Positions 18,594 through 28,022 are shown, counted from the stretch's first letter. The stretch: DNA of 64,000 nucleotides from Aquisphaera giovannonii (GCF_008087625.1 NZ_CP042997.1:4526001-4590000); one strand, 5' to 3'. Notes: generated from the letters alone by a model not told the origin. A program made the numbers and translations.

Positions 18594-20915
18594 ATGGAAC
18601 GACGGGCGATCGAGGTCCGTGGGACGGTGCAGGGGGTGGGCTTCCGCCCGTTCGTGCACGGGCTGGCGACCCGGCACGGGCTCTCGGGCTCGGTCCGGAA
18701 CGCACCCGGGGTCGTGCTCATCGAGGTCGAGGGCGAGGCGGCCGAGCTGGACCGCTTCCTCGACGCCATCCGCGACGAGCCGCCCCCATTGGCGAAGGTT
18801 GATGGCGTCTCCTGGGAGGGCCGCCCGCTGCGGCATGAAGCCGGGTTCCGCATCGAGGAGAGCCAGATCGGGCGAGATCCCGAGGGCGGGAATGGGTCCG
18901 GCGGGCCTCCCATCCTCGTCGCCCCCGATGCGGCCACCTGCCCGGACTGCCTGGCCGAACTCTTCGACCCGGCCGACCGCCGCGCGGGGTATCCGTTCCT
19001 GAACTGCACGAACTGCGGGCCGCGGCTGACCATCGTCACGGGTGCCCCCTACGACCGCGCCCGCACGACGATGGCGAGCTTCCCGATGTGCCCGGCCTGT
19101 CGGGCCGAGTACGAAGACCCGGCCGACCGCCGGTTCCACGCCCAGCCGACCGCCTGCCCCGAATGCGGGCCGCGGCTATCTCTGCTCGACGCCGTGGGTG
19201 GGCCGATCACCGGCGATGACCCGCTCGGCCATTTCGCCGCGGCGATCCTCGAAGGCCGGATTGGCGCGCTCAAGGGCCTGGGGGGCTATCACCTCGCGTG
19301 CGACGCGCGGAACGATGCGGCGGTCGCCGAGCTGCGGAGGCGGAAGCATCGCGACGAGAAGCCCTTCGCTGTCATGGCAAATGACATCGAGGCCGCGGCC
19401 GAGCTCGCGGAGGTCAGCCCGGCGGAGGAGGAGCTCCTCGCATCCCCCGCACGCCCCATCGTACTGCTCCGCAGGCGGCAGGGCGGGGCCGACACCGGGG
19501 CGATCGCCGAGGCCGTCGCGCCGGGCAACCCCTCGCTGGGCGTGATGCTGCCGTACACGCCGCTCCATCACCTGCTGATGCGGGCAGTCGGCGGCATCCC
19601 CCTCGTCATGACGAGCGGCAATCGCTCCGACGAGCCGATCGCCTATGAGAACGACGCCCCCGAGCAGCTCCGCGGGATCGCCGACCTGTTCCTGGCGCAC
19701 GACCGGGGCATCCATGTCCGCTGCGACGACTCGGTCGCCCGCGTCGTGGACGGCGCCGCGGTCCCGCTCCGGCGGTCCCGGGGCTATGCCCCCCGCCCGA
19801 TCGTGCTGCCGATGGACTGCCCTGTTCCTGTCCTCGCGGTGGGCGGACAGCTCAAAGCCACGTTCGCACTCGGGCGGGGCAACCAGGCTTTCCTGAGCCA
19901 CCACCTGGGCGACCTCGACCATTTCGAGGCCTACAAGGCGTTCGAACGCGACGTACTCTTGTATGAAAACCTCTTCGAGGTCACGCCCGAATGCCTGGTC
20001 CATGACCTTCATCCGGACTATGCGACGACGCGATACGCCGAGGATCGTGCCCGTCGGGCCGGAATCGGGCGGCTCGCCGTTCAGCATCATCATGCGCACA
20101 TGGCCAGCGCGATGGCCGAGCACGGGCTGGCGGGGTCGGTCATCGGCGTGACCTTCGACGGGACCGGCTACGGGACGGACGGGGCCGTCTGGGGGGGCGA
20201 GTTCCTCGTCGGCGGTTACGAGTCGTTCCGCCGCGCCGCGCACCTGCGGTACGTGCCCATGCCCGGGGCGGACCGGGCCATCCGCGAGCCCTGGCGGATG
20301 GCGGCGAGCCACCTGATCGACGCGGGGGTCGGGACCGGCGTCCTGGAGGCTCGCGTCCCCGCGGCGTCCCTCCGCCTCGTCGCGACGATGCTCGGGCGTC
20401 GGTTCCAGTCCCCGCCCACGTCCAGCGCGGGGAGGCTCTTCGACGCGGTCGCCTCCTCGTGCGGCATCCGCGACGTCGTGACCTACGAGGGCCAGGCGGC
20501 CGTCGAGCTGGAATGGCTGGCGAGCCGGGCCGACGCGGACGGCGCGTACCCGTTCGCCCTGGACCGGCCGGCCGATTCGACGGGCCCGCTCGTCGCGGAC
20601 ACGCGCCCCCTGATCCGGGCGGTCGCGGAGGACGTGCGGCGGGGCGTCCCTCCGGAGAAGGTCTCCCGGCGATTCCACACCGCGATGGTCGAGATGATCG
20701 CCGACGTCTGCGGGCGGCTCCGCGCCCTGCATGGGCCGGAGACCGTGGTCCTCAGCGGCGGCGTCTTCCTGAACGCCCTGCTGGCGAGCGAGGCGGCGGC
20801 CACGCTGCGGCATCGAGGCTTCCGCGTCCATGCGCATCGCCTCGTCCCGCCCGGCGACGGCGGGCTGAGCCTCGGCCAGTTGGCCGTCGCCGCCGCCCGC
20901 CTCCGGGCTTCGTGA
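18594..20915 (+). CDS. hypF: Carbamoyltransferase HypF, [NiFe]-hydrogenase maturation
   Basis: The 773-residue protein has the full HypF architecture. It starts with an acylphosphatase domain (residues 1-90, VRGTVQGVGFRPFVHGLA), then two zinc-finger pairs (C116-P-D-C119 with CTNC, then CPAC with CPEC). A YrdC/Sua5-like domain follows (KGLGGYHLACDARN, KHRDEKPFAVM, MLPYTPLHHLLM, MTSGNRSDEPIAYEN). The C-terminal Kae1-like carbamoyl-transfer domain has VQHHHAHMASAMAEHG and LSGGVFLNALL. HypF makes the thiocarbamoyl group that becomes the CN ligands of the Ni-Fe site, handing it to HypE, whose gene follows 126 bp downstream. The ATG at 18594 gives the normal family N-terminus. hypA, hypB, hypC, hypD and hydrogenase genes are absent from the window. 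Confidence 0.97.
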   Translation: MERRAIEVRGTVQGVGFRPFVHGLATRHGLSGSVRNAPGVVLIEVEGEAAELDRFLDAIRDEPPPLAKVDGVSWEGRPLRHEAGFRIEESQIGRDPEGGNGSGGPPILVAPDAATCPDCLAELFDPADRRAGYPFLNCTNCGPRLTIVTGAPYDRARTTMASFPMCPACRAEYEDPADRRFHAQPTACPECGPRLSLLDAVGGPITGDDPLGHFAAAILEGRIGALKGLGGYHLACDARNDAAVAELRRRKHRDEKPFAVMANDIEAAAELAEVSPAEEELLASPARPIVLLRRRQGGADTGAIAEAVAPGNPSLGVMLPYTPLHHLLMRAVGGIPLVMTSGNRSDEPIAYENDAPEQLRGIADLFLAHDRGIHVRCDDSVARVVDGAAVPLRRSRGYAPRPIVLPMDCPVPVLAVGGQLKATFALGRGNQAFLSHHLGDLDHFEAYKAFERDVLLYENLFEVTPECLVHDLHPDYATTRYAEDRARRAGIGRLAVQHHHAHMASAMAEHGLAGSVIGVTFDGTGYGTDGAVWGGEFLVGGYESFRRAAHLRYVPMPGADRAIREPWRMAASHLIDAGVGTGVLEARVPAASLRLVATMLGRRFQSPPTSSAGRLFDAVASSCGIRDVVTYEGQAAVELEWLASRADADGAYPFALDRPADSTGPLVADTRPLIRAVAEDVRRGVPPEKVSRRFHTAMVEMIADVCGRLRALHGPETVVLSGGVFLNALLASEAAATLRHRGFRVHAHRLVPPGDGGLSLGQLAVAAARLRAS

Positions 20916-21041
20916 GGGGAGGCGCCGACGTCCCGCACGTCGCTCCGGCCGGCCGGAGGGCTCGTCCGCGCGAGCGGCGGCCGCGTATCATGCGCATCGC
21001 GACGCGAGCCGAACGCCCATCCCGGAGGTGATCGAGGTCCG

Positions 21042-22166
21042 ATGAGCACACCGAACGAGGAGTCGAAGGACGACGGGCCGGGGATCGACGCGATGGGCTC
21101 CTGCCCCGTGCCGCAGTCGCGATACGACCGCGTGGTGCTCGGCCACGGCAGCGGCGGCCAGCTCACGAACGAGCTGATCCGGCTTCTCTTCCTGCCGGCC
21201 CTGGACGGCAGCGGCGTGCTGTCGAGGCTCGAGGACCAGGCCACGCTCCCCTTCGGCGACGCCGACGGGGCCCTCGGCGGCGAGGGCCGGGTCGGCGCCC
21301 GGCTCGCCTTCACGACCGACGCGTTCGTCGTCCAGCCGCTCTTCTTCCCGGGCGGCGACATCGGCCGCCTCGCGGTGCACGGGACCGTCAACGACCTGGC
21401 CGTCGGCGGGGCGCGGCCGCTCTATCTCTCGGCCGCGTTCATCCTCGAGGCGGAGCTGCCGATGGGCGACCTGGAGCGGGTCGTCGCCTCGATGCGGTCG
21501 GCGTGCGACGAGGCCGGCGTGGCGCTCGTCACCGGGGACACCAAGGTCGTCGGCCGGGGCAGGGGGGACGGCATCTACATCGCGACCTCGGGCGTCGGGC
21601 TCGTGCCGGCGGGGAGGTCGCTGTCGATCGGCGCGGCGAGGGCGGGCGACGCGATCCTCGTCTCCGGGACCCTCGGCGACCACGGGATCGCGGTCATGGC
21701 CGTCCGCGAGGGCCTCGAATTCGAGACGGACCTCCGGAGCGACTCCGCCGCGCTCAACGGGCTGACCGAGCGCCTGCTCGAGGCCTGCCCGGGCACCCGC
21801 TGCATGCGCGACCCGACCCGCGGCGGCCTGTCCGGCTCGCTCAACGAGCTGGCGGAGGCCTCGGGGGTGGGCGTGGCGCTGGAGGAATCCGCGATCCCGA
21901 TCCGCGACGAGGTCCGCGCGGCATGCGAGATGCTCGGGCTGGATCCGCTCTACGTCGCCAACGAGGGGAAGTTGATGGCGGTCGTCCCCGCCGAGGATGC
22001 CGACCGCGCGCTCGAGGCGATGCGGTCGCACCCGCTGGGCCGGGATGCGGCCATCGTCGGCCGGGTGACCGATGAGGATCCCGGCCTCGTGATCCTGCGA
22101 TCGCGGATCGGCGGCCGCCGCGTCGTCCCCCTGCTGGCCGGCGAGCAGTTGCCGAGGATCTGCTGA
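21042..22166 (+). CDS. hypE: Carbamoyl dehydratase HypE, [NiFe]-hydrogenase maturation
   Basis: This 374-residue PurM-like ATPase dehydrates the HypF-delivered carbamoyl group on its C-terminal cysteine to thiocyanate for the Fe(CN)2CO centre. It shows LGHGSGGQLTNELI, the ATP-binding TTDAFVVQPLFFPGGDIG, GTVNDLAVGGARPLYLS, VTGDTKVVGRG, MRDPTRGGLSGSLNELAEASG and YVANEGKLMAVV. It ends in the conserved PRIC tail whose last Cys is the acceptor. An N-terminal extension of about 28 residues precedes the usual start. GGAGGTGATC before the ATG at 21042 supports it. It is probably co-transcribed with hypF and with the YceI-like gene 41 bp downstream. Confidence 0.97.
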   Translation: MSTPNEESKDDGPGIDAMGSCPVPQSRYDRVVLGHGSGGQLTNELIRLLFLPALDGSGVLSRLEDQATLPFGDADGALGGEGRVGARLAFTTDAFVVQPLFFPGGDIGRLAVHGTVNDLAVGGARPLYLSAAFILEAELPMGDLERVVASMRSACDEAGVALVTGDTKVVGRGRGDGIYIATSGVGLVPAGRSLSIGAARAGDAILVSGTLGDHGIAVMAVREGLEFETDLRSDSAALNGLTERLLEACPGTRCMRDPTRGGLSGSLNELAEASGVGVALEESAIPIRDEVRAACEMLGLDPLYVANEGKLMAVVPAEDADRALEAMRSHPLGRDAAIVGRVTDEDPGLVILRSRIGGRRVVPLLAGEQLPRIC

Positions 22167-22207
22167 GGCCGCTTCCTCTTGCCCCCGACCGAAGGACTGA
22201 GGTTGAG

Positions 22208-22762
22208 ATGGCCCTCTACGGGTTGGACGCCGGGCAGAGCCTCTTCACGGTGCAGGCGTTCGCGGCCGGCGTCCTCTCGTTCGCCGCGCACAGCCCGAGA
22301 TTCGCGGCAAGGGACGTCCTCGGCCGCATCGACTTCGATCCGCACCGGCTCGACGACGTGGAAATGGAGCTCGCCGTCCCGGCCGGCCGGTTCGAGCTGA
22401 TCGACCGGGTGGCGCCCTGGCAGCGCGCGGAGATCGAGGGGCGGATGCGCGGCGAGGTCCTCCATGTGGAGCGATTCCCGGAGATCGCGTATCGGTCCCG
22501 GTCCGCCCGGGGGACGGACATCGCCCCGGGCCGGTACGCGATCGAGATCGACGGCGAGCTGTCGTTCCACGGCGTGACCCGGCCGCAACCGATCCGGGCG
22601 GAGATCCAGACCCTGGAGACGGCGGCCCGGCTCGTGGGCCGCTTCCACGTCCGCCCCTCCGACCACGGGATCACGCCCGTGACGGCACTTGCCGGGGCGA
22701 TCCGCCTCAAGGACGAGCTGACCGTGTCCTTCGACCTCATCTCCCTCCAGGAGACGCCCTGA
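22208..22762 (+). CDS. YceI-family lipocalin-like protein
   Basis: This 184-residue protein fits the YceI family, beta-barrels that bind polyprenyl or other isoprenoid-like lipids. Visible family features are the N-terminal YGLDAGQSLFTVQAF, FAAHSPRFAARDVLGRIDFDP, YRSRSARGTDIAPGRY and the GELSFHGVTRP block, ending LKDELTVSFDL. Unlike the E. coli protein it has no signal peptide from this start, so a cytoplasmic location is likely. It lies 41 bp after hypE on the same strand. A tie to hydrogenase maturation is suggested only by position. Confidence 0.85.
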   Translation: MALYGLDAGQSLFTVQAFAAGVLSFAAHSPRFAARDVLGRIDFDPHRLDDVEMELAVPAGRFELIDRVAPWQRAEIEGRMRGEVLHVERFPEIAYRSRSARGTDIAPGRYAIEIDGELSFHGVTRPQPIRAEIQTLETAARLVGRFHVRPSDHGITPVTALAGAIRLKDELTVSFDLISLQETP

Positions 22763-22786
22763 GCCCGGCACCGCAATTCCTCGCGA

Positions 22787-22814
22787 TTGACAGCCAGGCC
22801 GCGACACATAGCAT
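22787..22814 (+). promoter_or_regulatory. Sigma70-like promoter before the coiled-coil protein gene
   Basis: A perfect -35 TTGACA (22787-22792) and a -10 TAGCAT (22809-22814) are separated by 16 bp. The start of the downstream exported protein lies 132 bp further on. The site falls just after the YceI-like stop, so the coiled-coil gene probably has its own transcript. Confidence 0.5.
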
Positions 22815-22946
22815 GGCAGGGAGGGGTTAATATGAAGGGGCCCGCTCGCCTGCGAACGCCGGGCGCCATGCCGTGCGGCTCCCATGGAGGGCCGGGCCAC
22901 CGTCCGCGGCCCGGCCCGGAGGAGGGGCTCGCCCCGGGAGGTCACG

Positions 22947-23780
22947 ATGCTGCGTCGATTCGTCGGCTCGTCGAGGTCCCTGGGTCTCATCATCGCCGCC
23001 TCCTGGGCCTGCCTGGCGGGCGCCGCCGGCTCCTCGCCCGCGTCCGCCCGCGACGGGGACGATGCCCCACCGGCGGCGAAGGTCGACGTCCTGGAGGGCA
23101 AGGGGCTGAGGCTCGTCGGCACGACCTACGTCCTGGACGACGAGGAGGCGGTGAAGAAGAAGGCCGCCGACCTCCGCCGGCTCAACCGCGAGCTGACCGC
23201 GCTGCGGTACAAGCAGGCCGCGACCGAGACCCCGGAGGCCCACCAGGCCTACCTCCAGAACCTCAACGATCAGCTCGGCCAGTTGAAGGGCGAGGTCCAG
23301 ATGGCCCGCCATCAGGCCAACCAGATCCCCCGCTTTCGAGGTCGAGCCTACGGCTACTACAGCCAGGCCCAGCACGCGGAGATCAATGCCTACATCAACC
23401 AGCTGAATCAGGAGATCAACGGGACGACCCAGGCCCTCAACCAGGCGAAATCGCACCCGCCGGATCCGAAGCTGAAGAAGAAGGTCGACTCCGACCTCCT
23501 GGCCTCCCAGACGGAGCACGACCAGGCCCTCGAGGAGCTCTCCCGGCTCGTCCACGCGACGAAGGACCGGTACGCCGAGCTTGCCAAGGACAAGGCGGTG
23601 ACGAAGGCCATCAAGGCCGCCGAGGCCAAGGTCAAGCCGAGCCCCCGCCTGGGCCCGTCCCACGAGTTTCAGGAAATCGCCAAGCAGCTCGACAAGCTGG
23701 AGAAGGACCACGCCAGGGGTGCCGCGAGGGGACGATCCCGGGGCCGGCCCTCTCGCGGCTCGGGCCTCGACTTGCAGTGA
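22947..23780 (+). CDS. Exported coiled-coil protein, function unknown
   Basis: The 277-residue protein begins MLRRFVGSSRSLGLIIAASWACLAGAAGSSPASA, a good signal peptide. The mature part is almost wholly helical and charged with heptad-like spacing: KKKAADLRRLNRELTALRYK, then a Gln/Asn-rich segment around YYSQAQHAEINAYINQLNQE, then long Lys/Glu/Ala helices, and a basic Arg/Gly/Ser tail. It probably forms an extended periplasmic coiled coil. No enzyme motif is present. GGGAGGTCACG precedes the ATG at 22947. Confidence 0.75.
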   Translation: MLRRFVGSSRSLGLIIAASWACLAGAAGSSPASARDGDDAPPAAKVDVLEGKGLRLVGTTYVLDDEEAVKKKAADLRRLNRELTALRYKQAATETPEAHQAYLQNLNDQLGQLKGEVQMARHQANQIPRFRGRAYGYYSQAQHAEINAYINQLNQEINGTTQALNQAKSHPPDPKLKKKVDSDLLASQTEHDQALEELSRLVHATKDRYAELAKDKAVTKAIKAAEAKVKPSPRLGPSHEFQEIAKQLDKLEKDHARGAARGRSRGRPSRGSGLDLQ

Positions 23781-23949
23781 TCGACAGACTCCACGGGCTG
23801 AGCAAATCCTGCCCCCTCCCGCCACCGTGGGGGAGGGTCGGGGAGAGGGGGCGACCGCCTCGTCGAGAGACGGGGCTCAAGTGACAGGGACGCAGCACCA
23901 GGAGGACGAAGGCGATGACGACGCCCCCCGACTCGACGACGAGGACCGC

Positions 23950-25365
23950 ATGACCCCCGAGGAATTCCGCGCGGTCGGCCACCGGCTGATCGACTGGATC
24001 GCCGACTACCGCGAGGGCCTGGCCGACCGCCCCGTGATGGCCCGCACCGAGCCCGGCGAGATCAAGGCCATGCTCCCGGCCTCGCCCCCGGAGCAGCCCG
24101 AGGGCTTCGACGCGATCCTCGCCGACGTCGATCGCATCCTGGTGCCGGGCCTGACGCTCTGGCAGCATCCCAGCTTCTTCGGCTACTTCCCCTCCAACGT
24201 GTCGCTGCCGAGCGTGCTGGGGGACTTCCTGAGCACCGGCCTGGGCGTGCTCGGGCTCTCCTGGCAATCCAGCCCCGCGCTCACGGAGCTGGAGGAGGTC
24301 GCCACGGACTGGATGCGGCAACTCCTGGGCCTCTCGGAGGCCTGGAGCGGAGTCATCCAGGACACGGCCTCGACGAGCACGCTCGTGTCCCTGCTCTGCG
24401 CCCGGGAGAAGGCCGCCGGCTTCGCCATGACCCGCGGCGGCCTCCAGGGCGAGCCCACGCCGCTGGTCGTGTACGCGTCGAGCCACGCGCACAGCTCGGT
24501 GGCGAAGGCGGCCCTTCTCGCCGGCTTCGGCCGGGACAACGTCCGCGCCGTCCCGCACGACGAGGCCTTCGCGATGCGGCCCGACGCGCTCGACGCCGCG
24601 ATCCGCCGCGACCTGGCCGAGGGCAGGCGCCCCTGCGCGATCGTCGCCGGCGTGGGGACGACCGCGACGACCGCCTTCGACCCGATCGCCCCGATCGCGG
24701 AGCTGGCGAGGGAGCACGGGCTCTGGCTGCACGCCGACGCGGCGATGGCCGGTTCGGCGATGATCCTGCCCGAGTGCCGCCACCTGTGGGAGGGCATCGA
24801 GGGGGCCGACACGATCGTCCTCAACCCGCACAAGTGGCTGGGCGTGGCCTTCGACTGCTCGCTGTACTACGTCCGCGATCCGGAGCACCTGGTCCGGGTG
24901 ATGTCCACCAATCCGAGTTACCTCCAGTCCTCGGCCGACGGCCGCGTGAAGAATTACCGCGACTGGGGCATCCCCCTGGGCCGGCGGTTCCGGGCCCTGA
25001 AGCTCTGGTTCCTGCTCCGCGCCGAGGGGGCCGAGGCCCTCCGCGCCCGCCTCCGCCGCGACCTCGCCAACGCCGCCTGGCTCGCCGACCAGGTCCTCGC
25101 CACGCCCCATTGGCGAGTCCTGGCCCCGGTCCCCTTGCAGACCCTCTGCATCCGCCACGAGCCCCCCGGCCTCGACGGCGAGGCCCTCGACCGCCACACC
25201 CTGGAATGGGTCGAGGCGATCAATCGCTCGGGCTCCGCGTACCTCACCCCCGCGGTCCTCGACGGCCGCTGGATGGTGCGGGTCTCCATCGGCGCGGAGC
25301 TGACCGAGAGGTCCCACGTGGAAATCCTCTGGAGCAAGATCCGCCGGGCGGCGGGGGCCGCCTAG
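23950..25365 (+). CDS. Group II pyridoxal-dependent decarboxylase (aromatic amino acid type)
   Basis: The 471-residue protein is a PLP-dependent decarboxylase of the AADC/TyrDC/GAD superfamily. The N-terminal FRAVGHRLIDWIADY and LTLWQHPSFFGYFPSN are typical of aromatic-L-amino-acid decarboxylases. QDTASTSTLVSLLCAREK contacts the cofactor phosphate, HADAAMAGSAMILPECR holds the PLP-nitrogen Asp, and K295 in NPHKWLGVAFDCS is the Schiff-base lysine. It should turn an aromatic amino acid (Phe, Tyr, Trp or DOPA) into its amine; the substrate cannot be told. The ATG at 23950 gives the normal family length. A GTG at 23881 would add 23 acidic residues. A nitronate monooxygenase-like gene follows 47 bp downstream. 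Confidence 0.93.
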   Translation: MTPEEFRAVGHRLIDWIADYREGLADRPVMARTEPGEIKAMLPASPPEQPEGFDAILADVDRILVPGLTLWQHPSFFGYFPSNVSLPSVLGDFLSTGLGVLGLSWQSSPALTELEEVATDWMRQLLGLSEAWSGVIQDTASTSTLVSLLCAREKAAGFAMTRGGLQGEPTPLVVYASSHAHSSVAKAALLAGFGRDNVRAVPHDEAFAMRPDALDAAIRRDLAEGRRPCAIVAGVGTTATTAFDPIAPIAELAREHGLWLHADAAMAGSAMILPECRHLWEGIEGADTIVLNPHKWLGVAFDCSLYYVRDPEHLVRVMSTNPSYLQSSADGRVKNYRDWGIPLGRRFRALKLWFLLRAEGAEALRARLRRDLANAAWLADQVLATPHWRVLAPVPLQTLCIRHEPPGLDGEALDRHTLEWVEAINRSGSAYLTPAVLDGRWMVRVSIGAELTERSHVEILWSKIRRAAGAA

Positions 25366-25412
25366 GCCCGCGGCTCCCCTCGCGCCCCCTGCTTTCGATC
25401 GGAGGTCAACGG

Positions 25413-26450
25413 ATGAGCCTCGCGTCGCTCCTCGGGATCGAACGGCCGATCATCCAGGCCCCGATGGCGGGCGTGCAGGGCAGCGGGCTGGCGATCGCCG
25501 TCTCGGAGGCGGGCGGCCTCGGCTCGCTCCCGTGCGCCATGCTCGGCCCCGACGCGATCCGCCGGGAGATCGAGGCCATCCGTTCGAGCACGAAGAGGCC
25601 GTACAACGTCAACTTCTTCTGCCACACCCCGCCGACGCCCGACGACGCGCGTGAGGCCGCATGGCGGGAGGCGCTCGCCCCGTATTTCGAGGAGCTCGGG
25701 CTGGACCGGGCGACCATCGCCCCCGGCGCGGGTCGTGCCCCGTTCAGCCATGAGGCGGCCGACGCGATCGAGCCGTTCCGCCCGCCGGTCGTGAGCTTCC
25801 ACTTCGGGCTGCCGGCGCCGGATCTGCTGGCCCGGGTGAAGGGGTGGGGCTCGAAGGTGCTCTCCTCGGCGACGACGGTGGAGGAGGCGCGGTGGCTCGA
25901 GGCCAGGGGCGTCGATGCGATCATCGCGCAGGGGGCCGAGGCGGGCGGGCACCGCGGCATGTTCCTGACGGGCGATGTGGCCACCCAGGTCGGGACTCTC
26001 GCGCTGGTGCCGCAGGTCGTCGCCGCGGTCGAGGTGCCGGTCGTCGCCGCGGGCGGGGTCGCGGACGCCCGGGGCGTGCGGGCCGCGATGGCCCTCGGCG
26101 CCGCGGGGGTCCAGGTCGGGACCGCGTACCTGCTCTGCCCGGAGGCCACGACGAGCGCCATGCACCGCGCCGCACTCCGGAGCGAGGCGGCCCGCGCGAC
26201 GGCGATCACGAACGTCTTCACCGGCAGGCCGGCACGCGGGATCGTGAACCGCCTGATGAGGGACCTCCGCTTCATGAGCGAGCTGGCACCCGAGTTCCCC
26301 CTCGCCGCGACGGCCGTCGCCCCGTTGCGGGCGGCGGCCGAGGGCCGGGGCAGCGGCGACTTCAGCCCGCTCTGGGCCGGTCAGAATGCGAGCGGCTGCC
26401 GCGAAGTGCCCGCCGCGGAGATCACGCGGGAGCTGGCCGCCGGCCTCTGA
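25413..26450 (+). CDS. Nitronate monooxygenase-like FMN protein
   Basis: This 345-residue TIM barrel matches the nitronate monooxygenase (2-nitropropane dioxygenase) family: GIERPIIQAPMAGVQGSGLAIAVSEAGGLGSLPCA at the N-terminus, VNFFCH, VVSFHFGLP, IAQGAEAGGHRG with the catalytic-type His, PVVAAGGVADARGVRAAMALGA for FMN phosphate binding and GVQVGTAYLLCPEA. It would oxidise toxic alkyl nitronates, although many family members have other roles. GGAGGTCAAC precedes the ATG. It follows the decarboxylase gene closely on the same strand, so an operon is likely. Confidence 0.92.
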   Translation: MSLASLLGIERPIIQAPMAGVQGSGLAIAVSEAGGLGSLPCAMLGPDAIRREIEAIRSSTKRPYNVNFFCHTPPTPDDAREAAWREALAPYFEELGLDRATIAPGAGRAPFSHEAADAIEPFRPPVVSFHFGLPAPDLLARVKGWGSKVLSSATTVEEARWLEARGVDAIIAQGAEAGGHRGMFLTGDVATQVGTLALVPQVVAAVEVPVVAAGGVADARGVRAAMALGAAGVQVGTAYLLCPEATTSAMHRAALRSEAARATAITNVFTGRPARGIVNRLMRDLRFMSELAPEFPLAATAVAPLRAAAEGRGSGDFSPLWAGQNASGCREVPAAEITRELAAGL

Positions 26451-26522
26451 GGCCCCGGCCGCCGCGGCGCCAGGGGGATCGGGCCGTGGCGGGATCCCGG
26501 CGGGCCTGCCATCAACCGAGGA

Positions 26523-27821
26523 TCATCGCCCCTCGCCCCGGGCGATCTCCCCGATGCCGGCGATGGTGCGATCCACCTCCTCCTCGGTCGTGTAGCAGGC
26601 GCATCCGAGCCGGAGGAGGCCGTTCCTCGACTGGCCCAGCCGCTCGACGACGGTCTGGGCGTAGAAGTTGCCGTGGGACGCGAACACGCCCCGGCGGGCG
26701 AGGCGCGCCGCGACCTCACCCGAGGGCACGCCGGCGACGACCAGCGAGACGGTGGGCGTCCTGCAAGCCGAGGGGGGCGGGCCGTACAGGCGGACCGCCG
26801 GGATCGCCTCCAGGCCGTCCCATAGCCGCCTCACGAGGTCGCCGCCTCGTTCGTGCAGGGCCCCGAAGACGGCCGCCAGCCGTCGCCTCATGGCGGCGTG
26901 CTCGGAGGCCTCCCCATGGTCCCCCGCGCCGTCCTTGCAGAGCCCCGCGAGGAACTCCACGGCCGCCGCGGCGCCGACGATCCCCTCGTGATTCTGGGTG
27001 CCGGACTCGGCCCTCTCGGGGATCGAATCCGGGGCCGGCTCCAGCCGGCTGAACGCGAGCGACCGCAGCCGCTCCCGCTTGCCGTAGAGGACGCCCACGT
27101 GGGGGCCGTGGAACTTGTAGGCCGAGCAGGCCAGGAAGTCGCAGTCGCAGTCGCGGACGTCGGTGAGGAGGTGGGGCGCGTAGTGGACGGCGTCCACGAA
27201 CGCGAGCGCGCCGGCCTCGTGCGCCATGGCGACGGCCCGGGCGACGTCGTTGACGGTCCCCAGCGCGTTCGAGGCCGCCCCGATCGCCAGGAGCTTCGTC
27301 CGGTGCTGGCTGAGGGCGCGGTCCAGGTCGTCCCAGTCGAGCTGGCCCGTCTCGGGGACCATCTTCGCCCTGCGGATGACGACGCCGCGGTCCCGCTCCA
27401 GGATCCGCCACGGGTCCACGTTGGCATGGTGGTCCAGCTCCGTGACCACGATGGCGTCGCCGGGGCTGAGCTGACGCCCGAGGGCGCGGCTCACGCGCAG
27501 GGTCAGCGAGGTCATGTTGGGCCCGAAGACGATCTCGTCGGGATCGGCGTTCAGGAAGGCCGCGAACGTCCGGCGCGACGCGGCGAGCAGGGCGTCGGTC
27601 TCCTCGCTCGCCGGGAACGCCCAGTGCGTGTTCGCGTTGTGGTGATACAGGTACTCCGCCATGCGATCGACGACCAGGCGCGGGACCTGCGTCCCCCCCG
27701 GGCCGTCGAAGTACGCGACCGGGAAGCCCTCGTGCCGCCGCCCGAGCGCCGGGAACTCGGCCCGGATCTCGTCCGTGGAGGCGACGCATGCGGCGGGGGA
27801 TCGTTCGGTCGGTGGATGCAT
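26523..27821 (-). CDS. Cysteine desulfurase-like class V aminotransferase
   Basis: The 432-residue protein is a fold-type I PLP enzyme of the NifS/SufS-like 'VC1184' subfamily. Visible parts are VAYFDGPGGTQVPRLVVDRMAEYL, the cofactor-contacting VTELDHHANVDPW, FVDAVHYAPH with the PLP-nitrogen Asp, and K236 in CSAYKFHGPHVGVLYGK as the Schiff-base lysine. It lacks an obvious SufS/IscS catalytic Cys loop; GCACYTTEEE near the C-terminus is the only late Cys pair. Members may act as desulfurases or on other amino acids, so the name is by family. The ATG at 27821 gives normal length. It is convergent with the gene ending at 26450 and divergent from the gene at 28023. Confidence 0.88.
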   Translation of the reverse strand: MHPPTERSPAACVASTDEIRAEFPALGRRHEGFPVAYFDGPGGTQVPRLVVDRMAEYLYHHNANTHWAFPASEETDALLAASRRTFAAFLNADPDEIVFGPNMTSLTLRVSRALGRQLSPGDAIVVTELDHHANVDPWRILERDRGVVIRRAKMVPETGQLDWDDLDRALSQHRTKLLAIGAASNALGTVNDVARAVAMAHEAGALAFVDAVHYAPHLLTDVRDCDCDFLACSAYKFHGPHVGVLYGKRERLRSLAFSRLEPAPDSIPERAESGTQNHEGIVGAAAAVEFLAGLCKDGAGDHGEASEHAAMRRRLAAVFGALHERGGDLVRRLWDGLEAIPAVRLYGPPPSACRTPTVSLVVAGVPSGEVAARLARRGVFASHGNFYAQTVVERLGQSRNGLLRLGCACYTTEEEVDRTIAGIGEIARGEGR

Positions 27822-28022
27822 CTCGAGGCTCTCGATGAAGACGACGGCCCCGCGGGGCCGTCGGGCGGTGCGGTCGGTCGTCCCTCGATCGATCCCGGGC
27901 CCGAGGTCGTGCCTGGATTCCGGCTTCCTCGCCGCAAGGTTATCCTGGCAATTCTCGGCCCACGCGACAAGCCGAGTCGGGGGACTCGCGACGGGCCCCA
28001 CGCCTCACGGGGAAATCGACCG

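Noticed and set aside
23811-23880. Third copy of the inverted repeat seen at 1359-1530
   Set aside because: The stretch is similar in style (CCCTCCC...GGGAGGG) but does not align over its length; it is better seen as an unrelated GC-rich hairpin.
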